Source of the DNA: Liopterus haemorrhoidalis
Taxonomy: Eukaryota; Arthropoda; Insecta; Coleoptera; Dytiscidae
Assembly (NCBI GenBank): GCA_963971575.1
Contig: OZ020622.1
Span: 11,198,279 to 11,262,278 of the forward strand
Direction of reading: 5' to 3'
DNA length: 64,000 nucleotides
Each line of letters starts with the position of its first letter. The first letter of the stretch is position 1. Below the pieces are notes generated by a model. It searched no databases. It was not told the origin of the DNA and saw nothing but the letters and a program-made list of their open reading frames with translations. The translations under genes and the position numbers were made by a program. Positions 47,881 to 57,678 of this stretch are shown in pieces.

Positions 47881-48715
47881 TTCACAAATTTTTACTTGAC
47901 ACAAATTTATATTCTGTATTGTAATAATATCTCATATAATTATATAAACACAAGATATAATGTAAATTAATAATTTACGGGCACTAATCACCATAGCAGT
48001 GGATGTGTCTCTGTTTTTTTTGCCCTAACGATAAACGATAAACCTTAACGATAATAAAATTCATTGTACCCATAATCTCATTTTTCTGTTATTTTTGTGT
48101 TTATTCTGCGTAGTTTGCGTGTCTGTACGACACCCTAAGGTATCGCGGTTGAAAACCACTAAACATAAACATAACAGTATTACAATATTTCTGATCTACT
48201 ATGACATTTCCTTTCTTTCTCCGTTTTTCATTTCTTCTTTCTTTGACCACAAATTTGAATATTTAATTAAATTAATTTAACAATTTTGGTGAACATTTAA
48301 ATAATACAATTTTGTCAAACATGAGTACAGTTATAATTAAATAAATATTTTTCATTGTAAATTTGTGTAGCTTGGAAATTTTGTCCATTAACATAAATTT
48401 AAATATATCATGAATTGTTAGCATAAAAATGTGGTCAATAATTTTAAGTTAACAAACATTTATTTGCACATAAATTTTAGACGAGTCTATTTTGTTTTAT
48501 CATGAGCATTGCTATATACACTATTATTTGGTAAATATTGGGAAATTTTCTACCTTCATATACATCGATTAATTATAAAATTACTGAAAAAAACGCTAAC
48601 ATCCTTAATTGCTTCCAGTTTTCATGTTCAGCCTCATAACAGGATCCTGATTTTATTTATATTCATATATAAAACTATAGTTTTTCTATACTATATTATC
48701 CTGTCATTATCCTGG
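47881..48715. other. LINE 3' UTR-like and AT-rich DNA
   Basis: The first part (to about 48050) is probably the 3' UTR of the LINE above. The rest is unassigned. Confidence 0.35.
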
Positions 48716-48720
48716 CGTTT

Positions 48721-49115
48721 CAATTCAATTCAATTTATTTTAATTTATAACTATTACATTTTAATCATATTTATTTTATTCCTTACATTATAATTTTTAA
48801 CTAAAATATAAATTTAATTTCTACCTATTGGTTTGAAATCTATTTTGCTTTATTCCTATTATTTTCTTTTTCTTTGATTTCTTTTCTCCTCTGGATTACC
48901 TCTTTCATCCATGTGTATCCGCAGCCATTTCCGTTTAAAATATGTTCTCTTGTTCCTCCTTTGCTTCTCATTTCTTCACATCCTTCCAGCATATGTTCAA
49001 CCGTCTCCCTTTCTTCTCTGCACATTCTACATAGTTTATCATCCTCTATTAACCAAAATTTGCTCGCCTTTTCTTCATTCCCACATCTAAACCTTGCAAT
49101 TATTCTTTTTTATCC
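48721..49115 (-). mobile_element. 5'-truncated LINE, second copy
   Basis: Same 3' tail (AATTCAATTCAATTTATTTT) and the same minus-strand CREERETVEHMLEGCEEM coding end as the copy at 17940-18703. About 0.4 kb; the 5' truncation is at about 49115, next to a mariner pseudogene. No clear target duplication. Confidence 0.8.
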
Positions 49116-49139
49116 ACTTTTTTGTATCAGAATAATTTC

Positions 49140-49690
49140 TCTCGGTTGGAATGATCACGGCCACGATTTACTGGGATTTGCAAGACATAATCTTCATCGA
49201 TTATCTGGAAAAGGTGAAAAAAGATCAAAGGACAATATTATGCCACTTTATTGGATCGATTACACACCTTGATGAAAAAGTGGCCACATTTGGCGAAAAA
49301 AAAGTGCTATTCATCATGGCGACAATGTATCAACTCACTCGTTCGTAAGTTCAACAGCCAAATTGGTCGAACTGCGCTTCATCCACCCTCATCCACCCTA
49401 TTCTCCAGATTTAACCCCTACGATTTATTTCTTTTTCCAGCCATGAAAAAATGGCTTGCTGAAAACAGTTTCACACCGATCGAGATCATCGCTGATAAAC
49501 AGGCCTTGAAACACAGGACTGAAACCAGTAGTTCAAGAAATCGTACTTTTTGGAGGCTTAAAAAAGTTAGCATATCGTTGGGCAAATTGTATCGAGCTAA
49601 AGGGAGACTGTTGAAAAAGTAGTCGCATTTTGATAAAACAAATCTTTCATTTCGAATTCACAAAAACCCTTCATAAATTTCCCAGATAAA
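49140..49690 (+). pseudogene. mariner transposase pseudogene, second lineage
   Basis: The fragments IDYLEKVKKDQRTI, KKWPHLAKKKCYSSW and FNPYDLFLFPAMKKWLAE (third catalytic Asp kept) match the DYLEKG..., RPHLAKKKVLFHHDN and SPDLAPSDYFLFPNLKKWL order of mariners. The second catalytic Asp region is damaged (FIMATM/SSWRQC). The N-terminus is absent. The protein differs clearly from the mariner at 4.2 and 59.5 kb, so this is a separate lineage. The 3' UTR is shared with 47485-47580. Confidence 0.85.
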
Positions 49691-50519
49691 AGCTCATAGA
49701 TTTAGAAACTCTAATCTGTTTTAGCCTTTTCACTTTTAATTTTGTATTCGTCATATTTTCTTAAATAATTAAACATGTACTAAAATTTAATATAAATACA
49801 TTTTTAAATCAATAATGTCTGTCTAGACTTACGGAGGTTTAAAGTAAACTATAAAAACGTAAGACAAAAAATTAAGTAAAAAGTAAAATGTTCTCTTTTG
49901 ACATGCACAAATAGCTAAAGGGGTGGAAGCGATTTTGCTTTTAGTTCAATAATGATAGACAAACTAATGTCTACATTAGATGATAAAAATGTTGACAAAG
50001 ATTATCGTAAATTTAAAATACCGTTAAAAGGAAATTTGGAATAATGTTTTATCAAATCTAGATAAAAAAAAATTTTTTTATAGCCTTTTACAATAATTTT
50101 ATACATTTATATTCATAAAGAAGATCTGTAGAGATGATTGAAAATCATTGGCGTAGATTCTTCAACTAACAAACTTTGCTTTGCAAGATCTGTTGTCTAT
50201 ATTATTACGAATTCGGCCTAAAGAATACCGTAGCCTTGAAGCGGACGGCGAGCCTAAAACTTTGTTACCTGAAAGTTCTTGACTTTTATAGAAATAAATA
50301 AGGTTTTCTATAAAACGCGTGGTACCTGAGGGTCAGTGGTATTCGGAGAGTAAAACTCGGCGAGTCTTTAAGAACAGTTAGCCAAGTTAATAAATCGGTT
50401 TCATGCATTCAACTTCAGCGTGAAGTTAGACAAGTAATGAACTCAAGTCTAGATACTAAGTGTGTAAGATTCAGTACGGAGACTGATTTAGTTAATCAAT
50501 ACCTGAACGAGACTGGACT

Positions 50520-51417
50520 GTATGTTGACATACCTGTAGGCATAGACAAAAAACTCGAGACACTCCTATATCCTATGATCGATATGAAAAATATTTTGCA
50601 GATTTATTTTCTTAAAATCTGCGGATAAAATAACTTATAGAAATGTCTAGGGTTTGATAGGCATAAAAAAGAAATTTTAGACACTCTTGTATCTTTTGAC
50701 TGATATCAACAATATTTTGCAGATTCATTTTCTAAAAATCTACGGATAAAACAACGTATAGAAATGTTTAGAATATCGTAGGCATAAACAAGAAACTCTA
50801 GACACTTCTATATCCTTTGATCGATATGAAAATTTTGCAGATTTATTATTTGAAAATCTGCGGATGAAATAATTTATACAAATGCCTAGGGTTTTGTAGG
50901 TATAAACAAGAAACTCTAAAATACTCCTATATCCTTTGGCCGATATGAACAGTATTTTGCAGATTTATTCTCTAAGTATCTACAAATATAATTACATACA
51001 GAAATGTCTAGGGTTTTGTAGGCATTAACAAGAAACTCTAGACAATCCTATATCCTTTGACCGATTTAGACAATATTTTGCTGATTTATTTTCTAAAAAT
51101 CTATAAATATAACTACATGCATAAATGTCTAGGATTTCCTAGGAATAAAAAAGAGACTCTAGATACTCCTAAATCCTTTGACCGATATGAACAATATTTT
51201 GCAGATTTATTCTCTAAGAAACTGCGGATAAAATTACATATAGATATGTTTAGGATTTTGTAGGCATAAACGAGAAACTCTAGACACGCCTATATCCTTT
51301 AACCGATATAAACAATATTTTGCAGATTTATTCTCTAAGAATCTACGAATATAATTTTATATAGAAATGTCTAGGGTTTCGTAGGCATAAAAAAGAAACT
51401 TTAAGACACTGTTATAC
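50520..51417 (+). repeat. 121-bp satellite, about 7.5 copies
   Basis: Units start near 50642, 50764, 50881, 51004, 51125, 51247 and 51367, with a partial one before. The consensus includes ATGTCTAGGGTTTTGTAGGC, GAAACTCTAGACACTCC and ATATCCTTTGACCGATATGA. Short open frames here are read-through of the repeat. Confidence 0.9.
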
Positions 51418-51554
51418 TACTCAGTACATTGGGTACTGAGTAAAAATGAGTTGTTTTCCCATCTTCAAAAGTTTATGAATAAATAATCTAACTATATAAT
51501 TAGCACGTGTCTGTATGTGGTGTTGGTAACATTATGACGTCAATTTTTCCTAAG

Positions 51555-51670
51555 GTTCTGGTGATTGGCTAACTGGACACACCATGTCTTTTGATTGGCT
51601 GACAGGTGACACCCTCTCACGTGATTGGCTAACTGATGATATCCTGTCTCGTGATTCGCTGACCGGCGAT
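51555..51670 (+). repeat. Four tandem ATTGGCT repeats (inverted CCAAT boxes)
   Basis: GTGATTGGCTAACTGGACAC, TTGATTGGCTGACAGGTGAC, GTGATTGGCTAACTGATGAT and GTGATTCGCTGACCGGCGAT recur at about 35-40-bp spacing. Inside an LTR these could be promoter CCAAT elements. Confidence 0.75.
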
Positions 51671-51871
51671 GAAATTAAGATACGTTAAAAAACAAAACCA
51701 AATACACAAACAAACATTTGAAATATTCCTGAAATAAATCCGACATTGTTGACGGGTAATAACCTAATATGTACATAATTAGTGTATAAGTCCAGTATTT
51801 ACGTAGTTTAATAAAAAAATTAACTCAAAAACAAATTCGTCTTATATTTTATTATACCCACGTAACAATAT

Positions 51872-52585
51872 ATCGTCTACCTCCACTGCTTCCGAAATTA
51901 TTTCCTTCCGAATTAACATGTAACCATAATTTCTCCCCAGTTCTAGAATAACATTTGTGATCTTCCACTTATGAACCACATATAAACAAAACACTTATAA
52001 GATCGTTGATTCAATAATCCTGTAAGCGTGCTTGATCTAGTGCGTAATAATCCTAGCGCGAAACATATAATCCCCCTTGCATATCCTGTACCACGGTCTG
52101 GGTCTTTCTATTGCAAACAATCATACTGAACGCTGAACATCTCGTATCACATACTCCTGATTGACACACATGTGATTCACAACCGCAACACGCCAAATTA
52201 TAACGGATGGTTTGAATGATAGCAAGCAATGTTGATACAGTACTGGATTTAGATTAATACTAGAGATGGTTAATGTTTGATAATGTTACTTGTAATGACA
52301 AATACTCAGAATATTCTGGAATTACTGAGATACTGACAATTTATGCTTTTCCCTGCAAACAATTCTGTAAGCAAGTTACTACGAAAAAGTTACAATAAAA
52401 GTCAGTAACTTATACAAGGTCAGTAACGTTTTTAGCAACTTTCACGATATCCATATTCTGTAAAAAAAAGTTACTATGAAATTAGTAACTAGTTGCTAAC
52501 AAAGTTATTATGGATAACAACTAGCAGAAAGCAGTTACCACTTAGTAACTTCCAAATAACTTGTTAAAATCGTGAAAAATCGCAA
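51872..52585. other. Unassigned; GTTACT/AGTAAC-rich segment
   Basis: 52260-52560 is dense in AGTTAC and GTAACT motifs in both orientations and starts CTAGAGATGGTTAATG, hAT-MITE-like, but the ends are not resolved. Confidence 0.35.
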
Positions 52586-52587
52586 GA

Positions 52588-52800
52588 TTTCGGTTGGGGC
52601 GGCGAGTGGTATGCCCCATGTGGCCAAATGGTGCGCCCGTACCGGCTAGATGTTCGGCCGGCCAACTCGAAGGACCAGTGCCCTTTTGGATGGTCGCCGC
52701 GCACAGAGCGAATGAACTGTTGATGAAGGATCGGTGCTGGTGGATGATCTTGATACACCGCAGCAAATACCACGAAGCTCAGCTGTAAACAACTCTCTAG
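52588..52800. other. Isolated GC-rich island, open on both strands
   Basis: About 210 bp, markedly GC-richer than its surroundings. Frames are open on both strands (plus 52594-52788; minus 52564-52827 and 52542-52766) with no motif I recognise. It could be a captured exon, foreign DNA or part of a repeat. Confidence 0.4.
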
Positions 52801-53061
52801 ACGAGGTCTCCCTGGCAATAAAACCATGCAGAGACGTGGTGGTTATAAAATAATTTCAAAAAGAATAAACATTAGATGCTGCTTGAGACTGAAAGCTAAT
52901 ACTTATCTTTGTTGATTTCTAGAAGTCTAGAAGATCAGATACGGTACTGAAATCTTTATTTAATGAATAAATACACAAATCCAGATGCAGAGACCCAAAA
53001 AGTGTGTAATATATTGTGACGATGCACAAGTGATCGTCCCAAAATTGAATTTTTTAACCAA

Positions 53062-53280
53062 GCGAGCATGGTCGAGCGGTCTTAATGCTTGGCAGCTTAG
53101 ATGGACGTTCGGGGGACCCAGGTTCGACACCCCTCGGAGGGTGGAGATATTTTTTTTTGTTTTTGGGATAGGCTGGGGCCTATCCCAAATTATTTTAATA
53201 AAATTAAAATTTTAATCGGCCATAAAATTTTTAAAAATTAAATTCCTGAATTTCTTTTTTGTTTTTGTTTGAAATTTTCC
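53062..53280 (+). mobile_element. tRNA-derived SINE-like unit
   Basis: The head at 53062-53145 resembles a tRNA with a long variable arm (Ser/Leu type). The A-box TGGTCGAGCGG (53069-53079) and B-box GTTCGACAC (53122-53130) have a GGGGGACC-type variable region between them. A T-rich, AT-rich body follows and stops at the LTR start. It is not an intact tRNA gene. Confidence 0.55.
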
Positions 53281-54312
53281 TGTGAGGATGTAGTTGCCTT
53301 TTACACCTAACAGATGGCGCTGACCGAACATCCTTACCTCTCGCTAGCGTAAGGACCAGTGGAGACATCGACCTCCCTCGACTTCCCGCAGCAGTTGTCT
53401 TTTACACTAACAGATGGCACTGACCGAACATGCTTGCCTCTCGGTGGCACATAGGTATTTTCATGTATAGGACCTCACAGGGGAATTTCAAATAAAGCAT
53501 CTTCGAGCAGAGGTAGTGAACCTCTGCAATATACGAGTGAATATACGAGTAAGTAAATTTTGTGGTTAATTTATTATCTGATTTTTGTCGATTGTATTTT
53601 GTCTATATTGTTTTGTGATTTTTGAAGTGTTGTGTTCTGGCTCTGCTGTGTCTGTTCCAGCATCGACAGACACCCCGCTTCCTTCATCACGGACAATAGT
53701 GGACTAGCATTTGGAAGTGTTGCGTACTGGCAGAGTTTGTGTCTGTTCCAGCTTCGCCAGACGTATCACTTCCCACGCTGCTCGAGTGCCGCGAGGGATT
53801 GTTGTTTTCTTTTTGAGGGGAAAAGGGGAGCATTTGTGTTGGTCTTGAAGTGTTGTGCCCTGCTAAGGCTTGCGTCCGTTCCAGCTAAGGCCGGGTGCAA
53901 TACTTCATACCACGGACAGAGCAGGGTGGGGGAGATCTTGCTCTAGCCCAAGGGTGGGGGTTTAGACAGGCATTGGGAAGCGTTGCGCGCTGGCAAAGTT
54001 GCGTCCGTTCCAGCTTCGCCAGACGTATCGCTTCTCACGCGGATAGAGTGTCGCGAGAGAGAGGGGGGTTTGTTTCTTTGCAGAGTCCCCGTCGCCCACG
54101 AAGGACGCCCCAACAGAGGACCAGGGACGGAGAATCCCACCATTGAATGTATTATTATATTATTTTTGTGTTTTTTTCGTTGTAATATACGTTTGAGATA
54201 AAATAAATCCGGGTTAAAAGTATCTGCTGTTTTCTTTGGTGTGTGCCTATGCGAGAGAGAGTGTGTGTGTTATCTTGGAACCCGGACCTCGCTCCACTGA
54301 GAAATCCGAGCA
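53281..54312 (+). mobile_element. LTR with internal tandem duplications
   Basis: It starts TGTGAGGATG and ends GAGCA, six bases before a primer-binding-site-like sequence. An AACAGATGGCGCTGACCGAA block is present twice (about 53309, 53410). A unit of about 100-150 bp with AAGTGTTGCG..CTGGC and TCTGTTCCAGCTTCGCCAGA is present four times (53624-54070). AATAAA occurs at 53491 and 54202; the latter could be the polyadenylation signal. No second LTR or coding region follows. Confidence 0.5.
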
Positions 54313-54318
54313 ATCGGT

Positions 54319-54329
54319 TGGCGCCCGAA
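54319..54329 (+). other. Primer-binding-site-like sequence (tRNA-Lys type)
   Basis: TGGCGCCCGAA matches the complement of a lysine tRNA 3' end over 11 bases before diverging. AGGTAAGC at 54351-54358 fits a splice donor in the leader. Leader sequence continues to about 54430. Confidence 0.5.
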
Positions 54330-54631
54330 TAACATAACTGAACGAGTACAGGTAAGCGTCATTTGCGACCGAACTCCACTACCTGACTGATAGTAAAAAG
54401 GGTATCGAGGTAGGGGCGTCGCAATATTAAGTTTATTGCCAGAAAACAGAATTAATAATTATTTACAAAAAGATTGACAACAGTAACAAAATAAAAAAAA
54501 CAAAATTTCACGGCTAACTTAAAAAAAAACAATATGTAATGATAATTAATAGGTAGCCATGTAGAAAGTTGCAAAACGCGTTGTTTAAACGAAATAGCAT
54601 TGTCCAAACAATTTCTGTTTAATAATAATTA

Positions 54632-55281
54632 CACCTATCCCCCGATTTACACGGTACTTTATTTACACGATTTCGTTTTTACATGGTTTTTAAAATAACG
54701 TTTTCAAATAATTGGTAAAAGTGAATATTTTGGCTGCATACTTATTTCTACATTTTTTAATTCCATTCTTTTCTGGTATCAAACCTAAAATCGGGATTCC
54801 CCATTTTAGATTTGTATTTGTGTATGCACAATAAAACTTTTTGTTCATGTGCTCCAAAAATGGAGCCTGAACCAGTTGCGTTCACTGCAAAAGTCATCCG
54901 CGTAGGACTTAAATTAGGGCGAAAATTGGGCATTTTCTGCAAAATGACCCGAATGTTGAACGAGCTCTCAGATTCCAGATCTGAAATTGTCCCTAATTCA
55001 TCAACCATCGTACCAGAATCGCATCAAGTACTGTGGAGTGATGAAAGTGACATCATACCAATCAGCAAGAAAAGATTAATAAGTCTATGAAAAAAAAAAA
55101 ATGATGACAATAATGAAATTTTTTGTTAATTTTTTAAAGTATCTTATATTGATATAAATGACTGACTTATGCACATTTTAGTTATTTTTCGATTTACACG
55201 GTTTTACATATCAAAATTCACGATTTCGATTTAAACGGTTTTCTGAGGAACCTATCTTCCGTGTAAATCGAGGGATAGGTG
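54632..55281 (-). mobile_element. pogo/Tigger-like MITE, TA TSD
   Basis: The ends CACCTATCCCCCGATTTACA and TGTAAATCGAGGGATAGGTG are inverted repeats with TA at 54630-54631 and 55282-55283. Both arms extend into AT-rich complementary sequence (ACACGATTTCG). The plus frame 54812-55090 ends in SDESDIIPISKKRLISL, like the acidic-then-basic C-tail of pogo/jerky transposases, so it may retain the 3' end of an autonomous parent's gene. 650 bp. Confidence 0.75.
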
Positions 55282-55589
55282 TATTTTAAGCATTTGACAA
55301 TGAAAAGCAACATAGAGACAATAATTATAGAAGGGTTTTTATTTTATTTTCTGTACAGCACATAAGGGAAATATAAATCATAAGCAATATACTATGTAAA
55401 TAATTTTATTTAATATAATTTTAAGAGAAATATTGAGACTAAAAATATATCCCGCGAAAAATATAAATAAATATATATTTATCGAAGAAAAAATCAGGTG
55501 AAACTTTTTGATTCATGAAGATTAACAATTACATTCTTTTATCAACAAATAATGGAATTATTATTTGATATAATCATCAATATCCAACA

Positions 55590-55882
55590 GCAGGGGTGTC
55601 GAACTGATTTGGGTCGCAGTCTATTTTACATACAAAATGATAAGCAGTGACTAAATTTTAAATATCCCGAAGGGTTTCTTGACATTTTTTTATAAACAGA
55701 AGAGGGGAAGAGAGTATATTTTACATTTTTAAATATATTTTTCCCCTAAATAAGCTCAAGTGACTTTGATTACCGCTTCAGGAGCCACAAAAATGAAATT
55801 TAGGGCCGTATGCGGCCCGCGTGCCCTCTAAATTTGATTCGGCCCTCCCCAAGACAAAATCCTGGCTGCACCACTGGTGTAT
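55590..55882. mobile_element. hAT-like MITE (tentative)
   Basis: CAGGGGTGTCGAACTGATTT at the left and, read from the right, CAGTGGTGCAGCCAGGATTT are both hAT-style ends. The interior contains GCGGCCCGCGTGCC. The two ends match weakly and may belong to two elements; no duplication was found. Confidence 0.4.
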
Positions 55883-55954
55883 ATTATATGTAATTACGAC
55901 TGACTTTAAACAATTTATGTATTGTAACATAGTCAATAAAGAACAACACAAAGG

Positions 55955-56890
55955 ATAATGGAGCGTACCATGCTTGGCGTAAGTTTGCGGGACAGATTTA
56001 GAAATTCTGAAATTTGGAGATGCAGCAAAATTACAGACGTAATAAACCGCATTACGAACCTCAAATGGAGCTGGGCAGGACACGTAGCAAGACAGGACTC
56101 GACTAAGTGGGTAAATAAAATAGTCCATTGTGCCCGCAAAACAAAAGAAGTGTTGGAAGACCTCAAAAACGCTGGCTGGACGACATAAGGAGCATCGTCG
56201 GGAACCGGTGCTATAGAACAGCTCAAGATAAAGATGCATGGAATAAGACGAGGGAGGCCGGGTCCGGTGTCGTATATATACACACGAATTTTCAAATTTT
56301 TCAAACGGTGTCTGAAAGTAGGTCATTCAAGTAGTATTTTTCAGAAAAAAAAAAAAAATTGCGGTTTATCGTGATTTTCTTGAGTTGCAAAGGTAAAAGT
56401 TTTGTAAAATGCATTGTTACCTACCCTAACCTAAAATAGTGTATTTGTCATTAATCTAGAAAGTAGGTAGCTCGCTTCGCTCGGCTTCTTCTAACCAAAA
56501 CTCTAACTAACCTAACCTAACCTAAGACAGTGTTTTGTCATTAAACTAGAAGATAGTGTTTAGTCATTAAACTAAAAGGTAGGTAGGTAGCTCGCTTCGC
56601 TCCGCTCGCATTCTGCAAACTAGCTGAACCTAGCGCTGTGGTAAGCGTCAAATTTACGTTGATATATGGACAAATATAACCTAAAATTGCAAGTTAAAAA
56701 GTGAAAAATAATTAAAACTGTGAAGAAAACTAACAATTTCCGTACCTAATATAATTTATTATTATCTAAGAAAGATGTCCCTACAAAAAAATCATGAAAA
56801 TAATGTTAATTGAGTGTGTATATATACGGCACCAGAGCCTTTATCCAGCAGTGGATGAATACAGGCTGAGAAAGAAGAAGAAGAACATAG
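55955..56890 (+). pseudogene. RTE-like LINE C-terminal end, split by a MITE
   Basis: Frames read MERTMLGVSLRDR, LKWSWAGHVARQDSTKWVNK and VGRPQKRWLDDIRSI, the well-known C-terminal pattern of RTE-group LINEs. After the insertion at 56260-56836 the frame resumes as FIQQWMNTG and stop, followed by the GAAGAAGAAG tail. One frameshift occurs near 56155. No catalytic domain remains. Confidence 0.8.
56260..56836. mobile_element. 577-bp MITE in the RTE end, GCC TSD
   Basis: The ends TCCGGTGTCGTATATATACA and TGTATATATACGGCACCAGA are inverted repeats. GCC at 56257-56259 and 56837-56839 flanks it, and the LINE reading frame continues across. Inside are two GTAGGTAGCTCGCTTCGCTC blocks (about 56463, 56583) and a short (CCTAA)n run near 56509-56524. 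Confidence 0.75.
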
Positions 56891-57675
56891 TCAATAAATT
56901 ATATTATTATTATTATAACCTCCAATTTTGATTATATAGATATAGATGACGATAAAGCGAAAATTGGCAAAAAAAAAATTGTCATACACCTGACGTTGAT
57001 AAAGAGATTTTAAACAAACAGCTCTTCATAGCAGCAAGAGCTGCTCATATTGCAATATTGTTGCTCTGCAAGGTCACTGTCATCTCCGTGGCATTTTCCA
57101 GTACCATTGTTTCATTAAATTTTTCCTGATATGAGAAATGGAATGAGACGTTCTTGACTGATGAACTAGGTCAGCTGGGGTAACAGCCAATCTGTGAGTG
57201 GATTCCAGGACATCAGTAATCCTGTACAGGACCTCAAACCACAAACACATGCTGCAAACCGACAATTACAATGCTAGGAACACTATACCCCGCATATCTC
57301 CTCTCTCTACCTGAGAGACTGTATTTTAAATCACCTCTAAGCGTCGACTGGGTCATATTTGTCTCGTGGCGTGCTGCAATTAACGTTTATTATAATTATT
57401 ATTGCTGTTGTTGGGAAAATGAATCTTACAAACGTGTGGTGGAGCTGACAAGTATAAATGACTCACTAATTGTCTCAAATTGTTAATTATAAAAGTTTTG
57501 AAGAAATGTTAGAGATTAAGTTTGAACAAAGTTTCACAAGTGCTTATGAGGAGGTGAAAATATAAATATTAAAAGTTTATTTTATGCTGTATTCTATAAA
57601 ATTGTGCAACTAATGTTGTGTCGTACACATAGACAATTAAAATTAAAACCTTAAGCTGCGTTTAGAGCTCTAAAA
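56891..57675. other. Unassigned stretch
   Basis: No element recognised. Short frames at 57080-57265 (-) and 57271-57486 (+) have no motifs. Confidence 0.3.
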
Positions 57676-57678
57676 TTA

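Larger units (their letters stand above)
50203..51867 (+). mobile_element. Probable solo LTR containing satellite DNA
   Basis: It begins TATTACGAATTCGGCC (TG changed to TA) and ends CACGTAACA, giving short inverted ends TRTTACG/CGTAACA. It is flanked by the direct repeat ATAT at 50199-50202 and 51868-51871, the 4-bp duplication usual for Gypsy-type elements. Inside are a 121-bp tandem array and four ATTGGCT-bearing repeats. No internal retroelement genes are adjacent, hence a solo LTR. AT-rich flanks make the ATAT match weak on its own. Confidence 0.5.

Noticed and set aside
48509..48793. Hydrophobic 94-residue ORF resembling a membrane peptide
   Set aside because: AT-rich composition gives Ile/Leu/Phe/Tyr; its end overlaps a LINE 3' tail. 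No family signature.
50520..51417. CRISPR-like array
   Set aside because: The units are contiguous tandem repeats without unique spacers, and the context is eukaryotic.
53062..53145. Functional tRNA gene
   Set aside because: A and B boxes are present but acceptor and anticodon stems do not pair convincingly, and a T-rich SINE-like body follows.
56509..56524. Interstitial telomeric repeat (CCTAA)n
   Set aside because: Only about three units, inside a MITE; too short to argue for a telomeric insertion.
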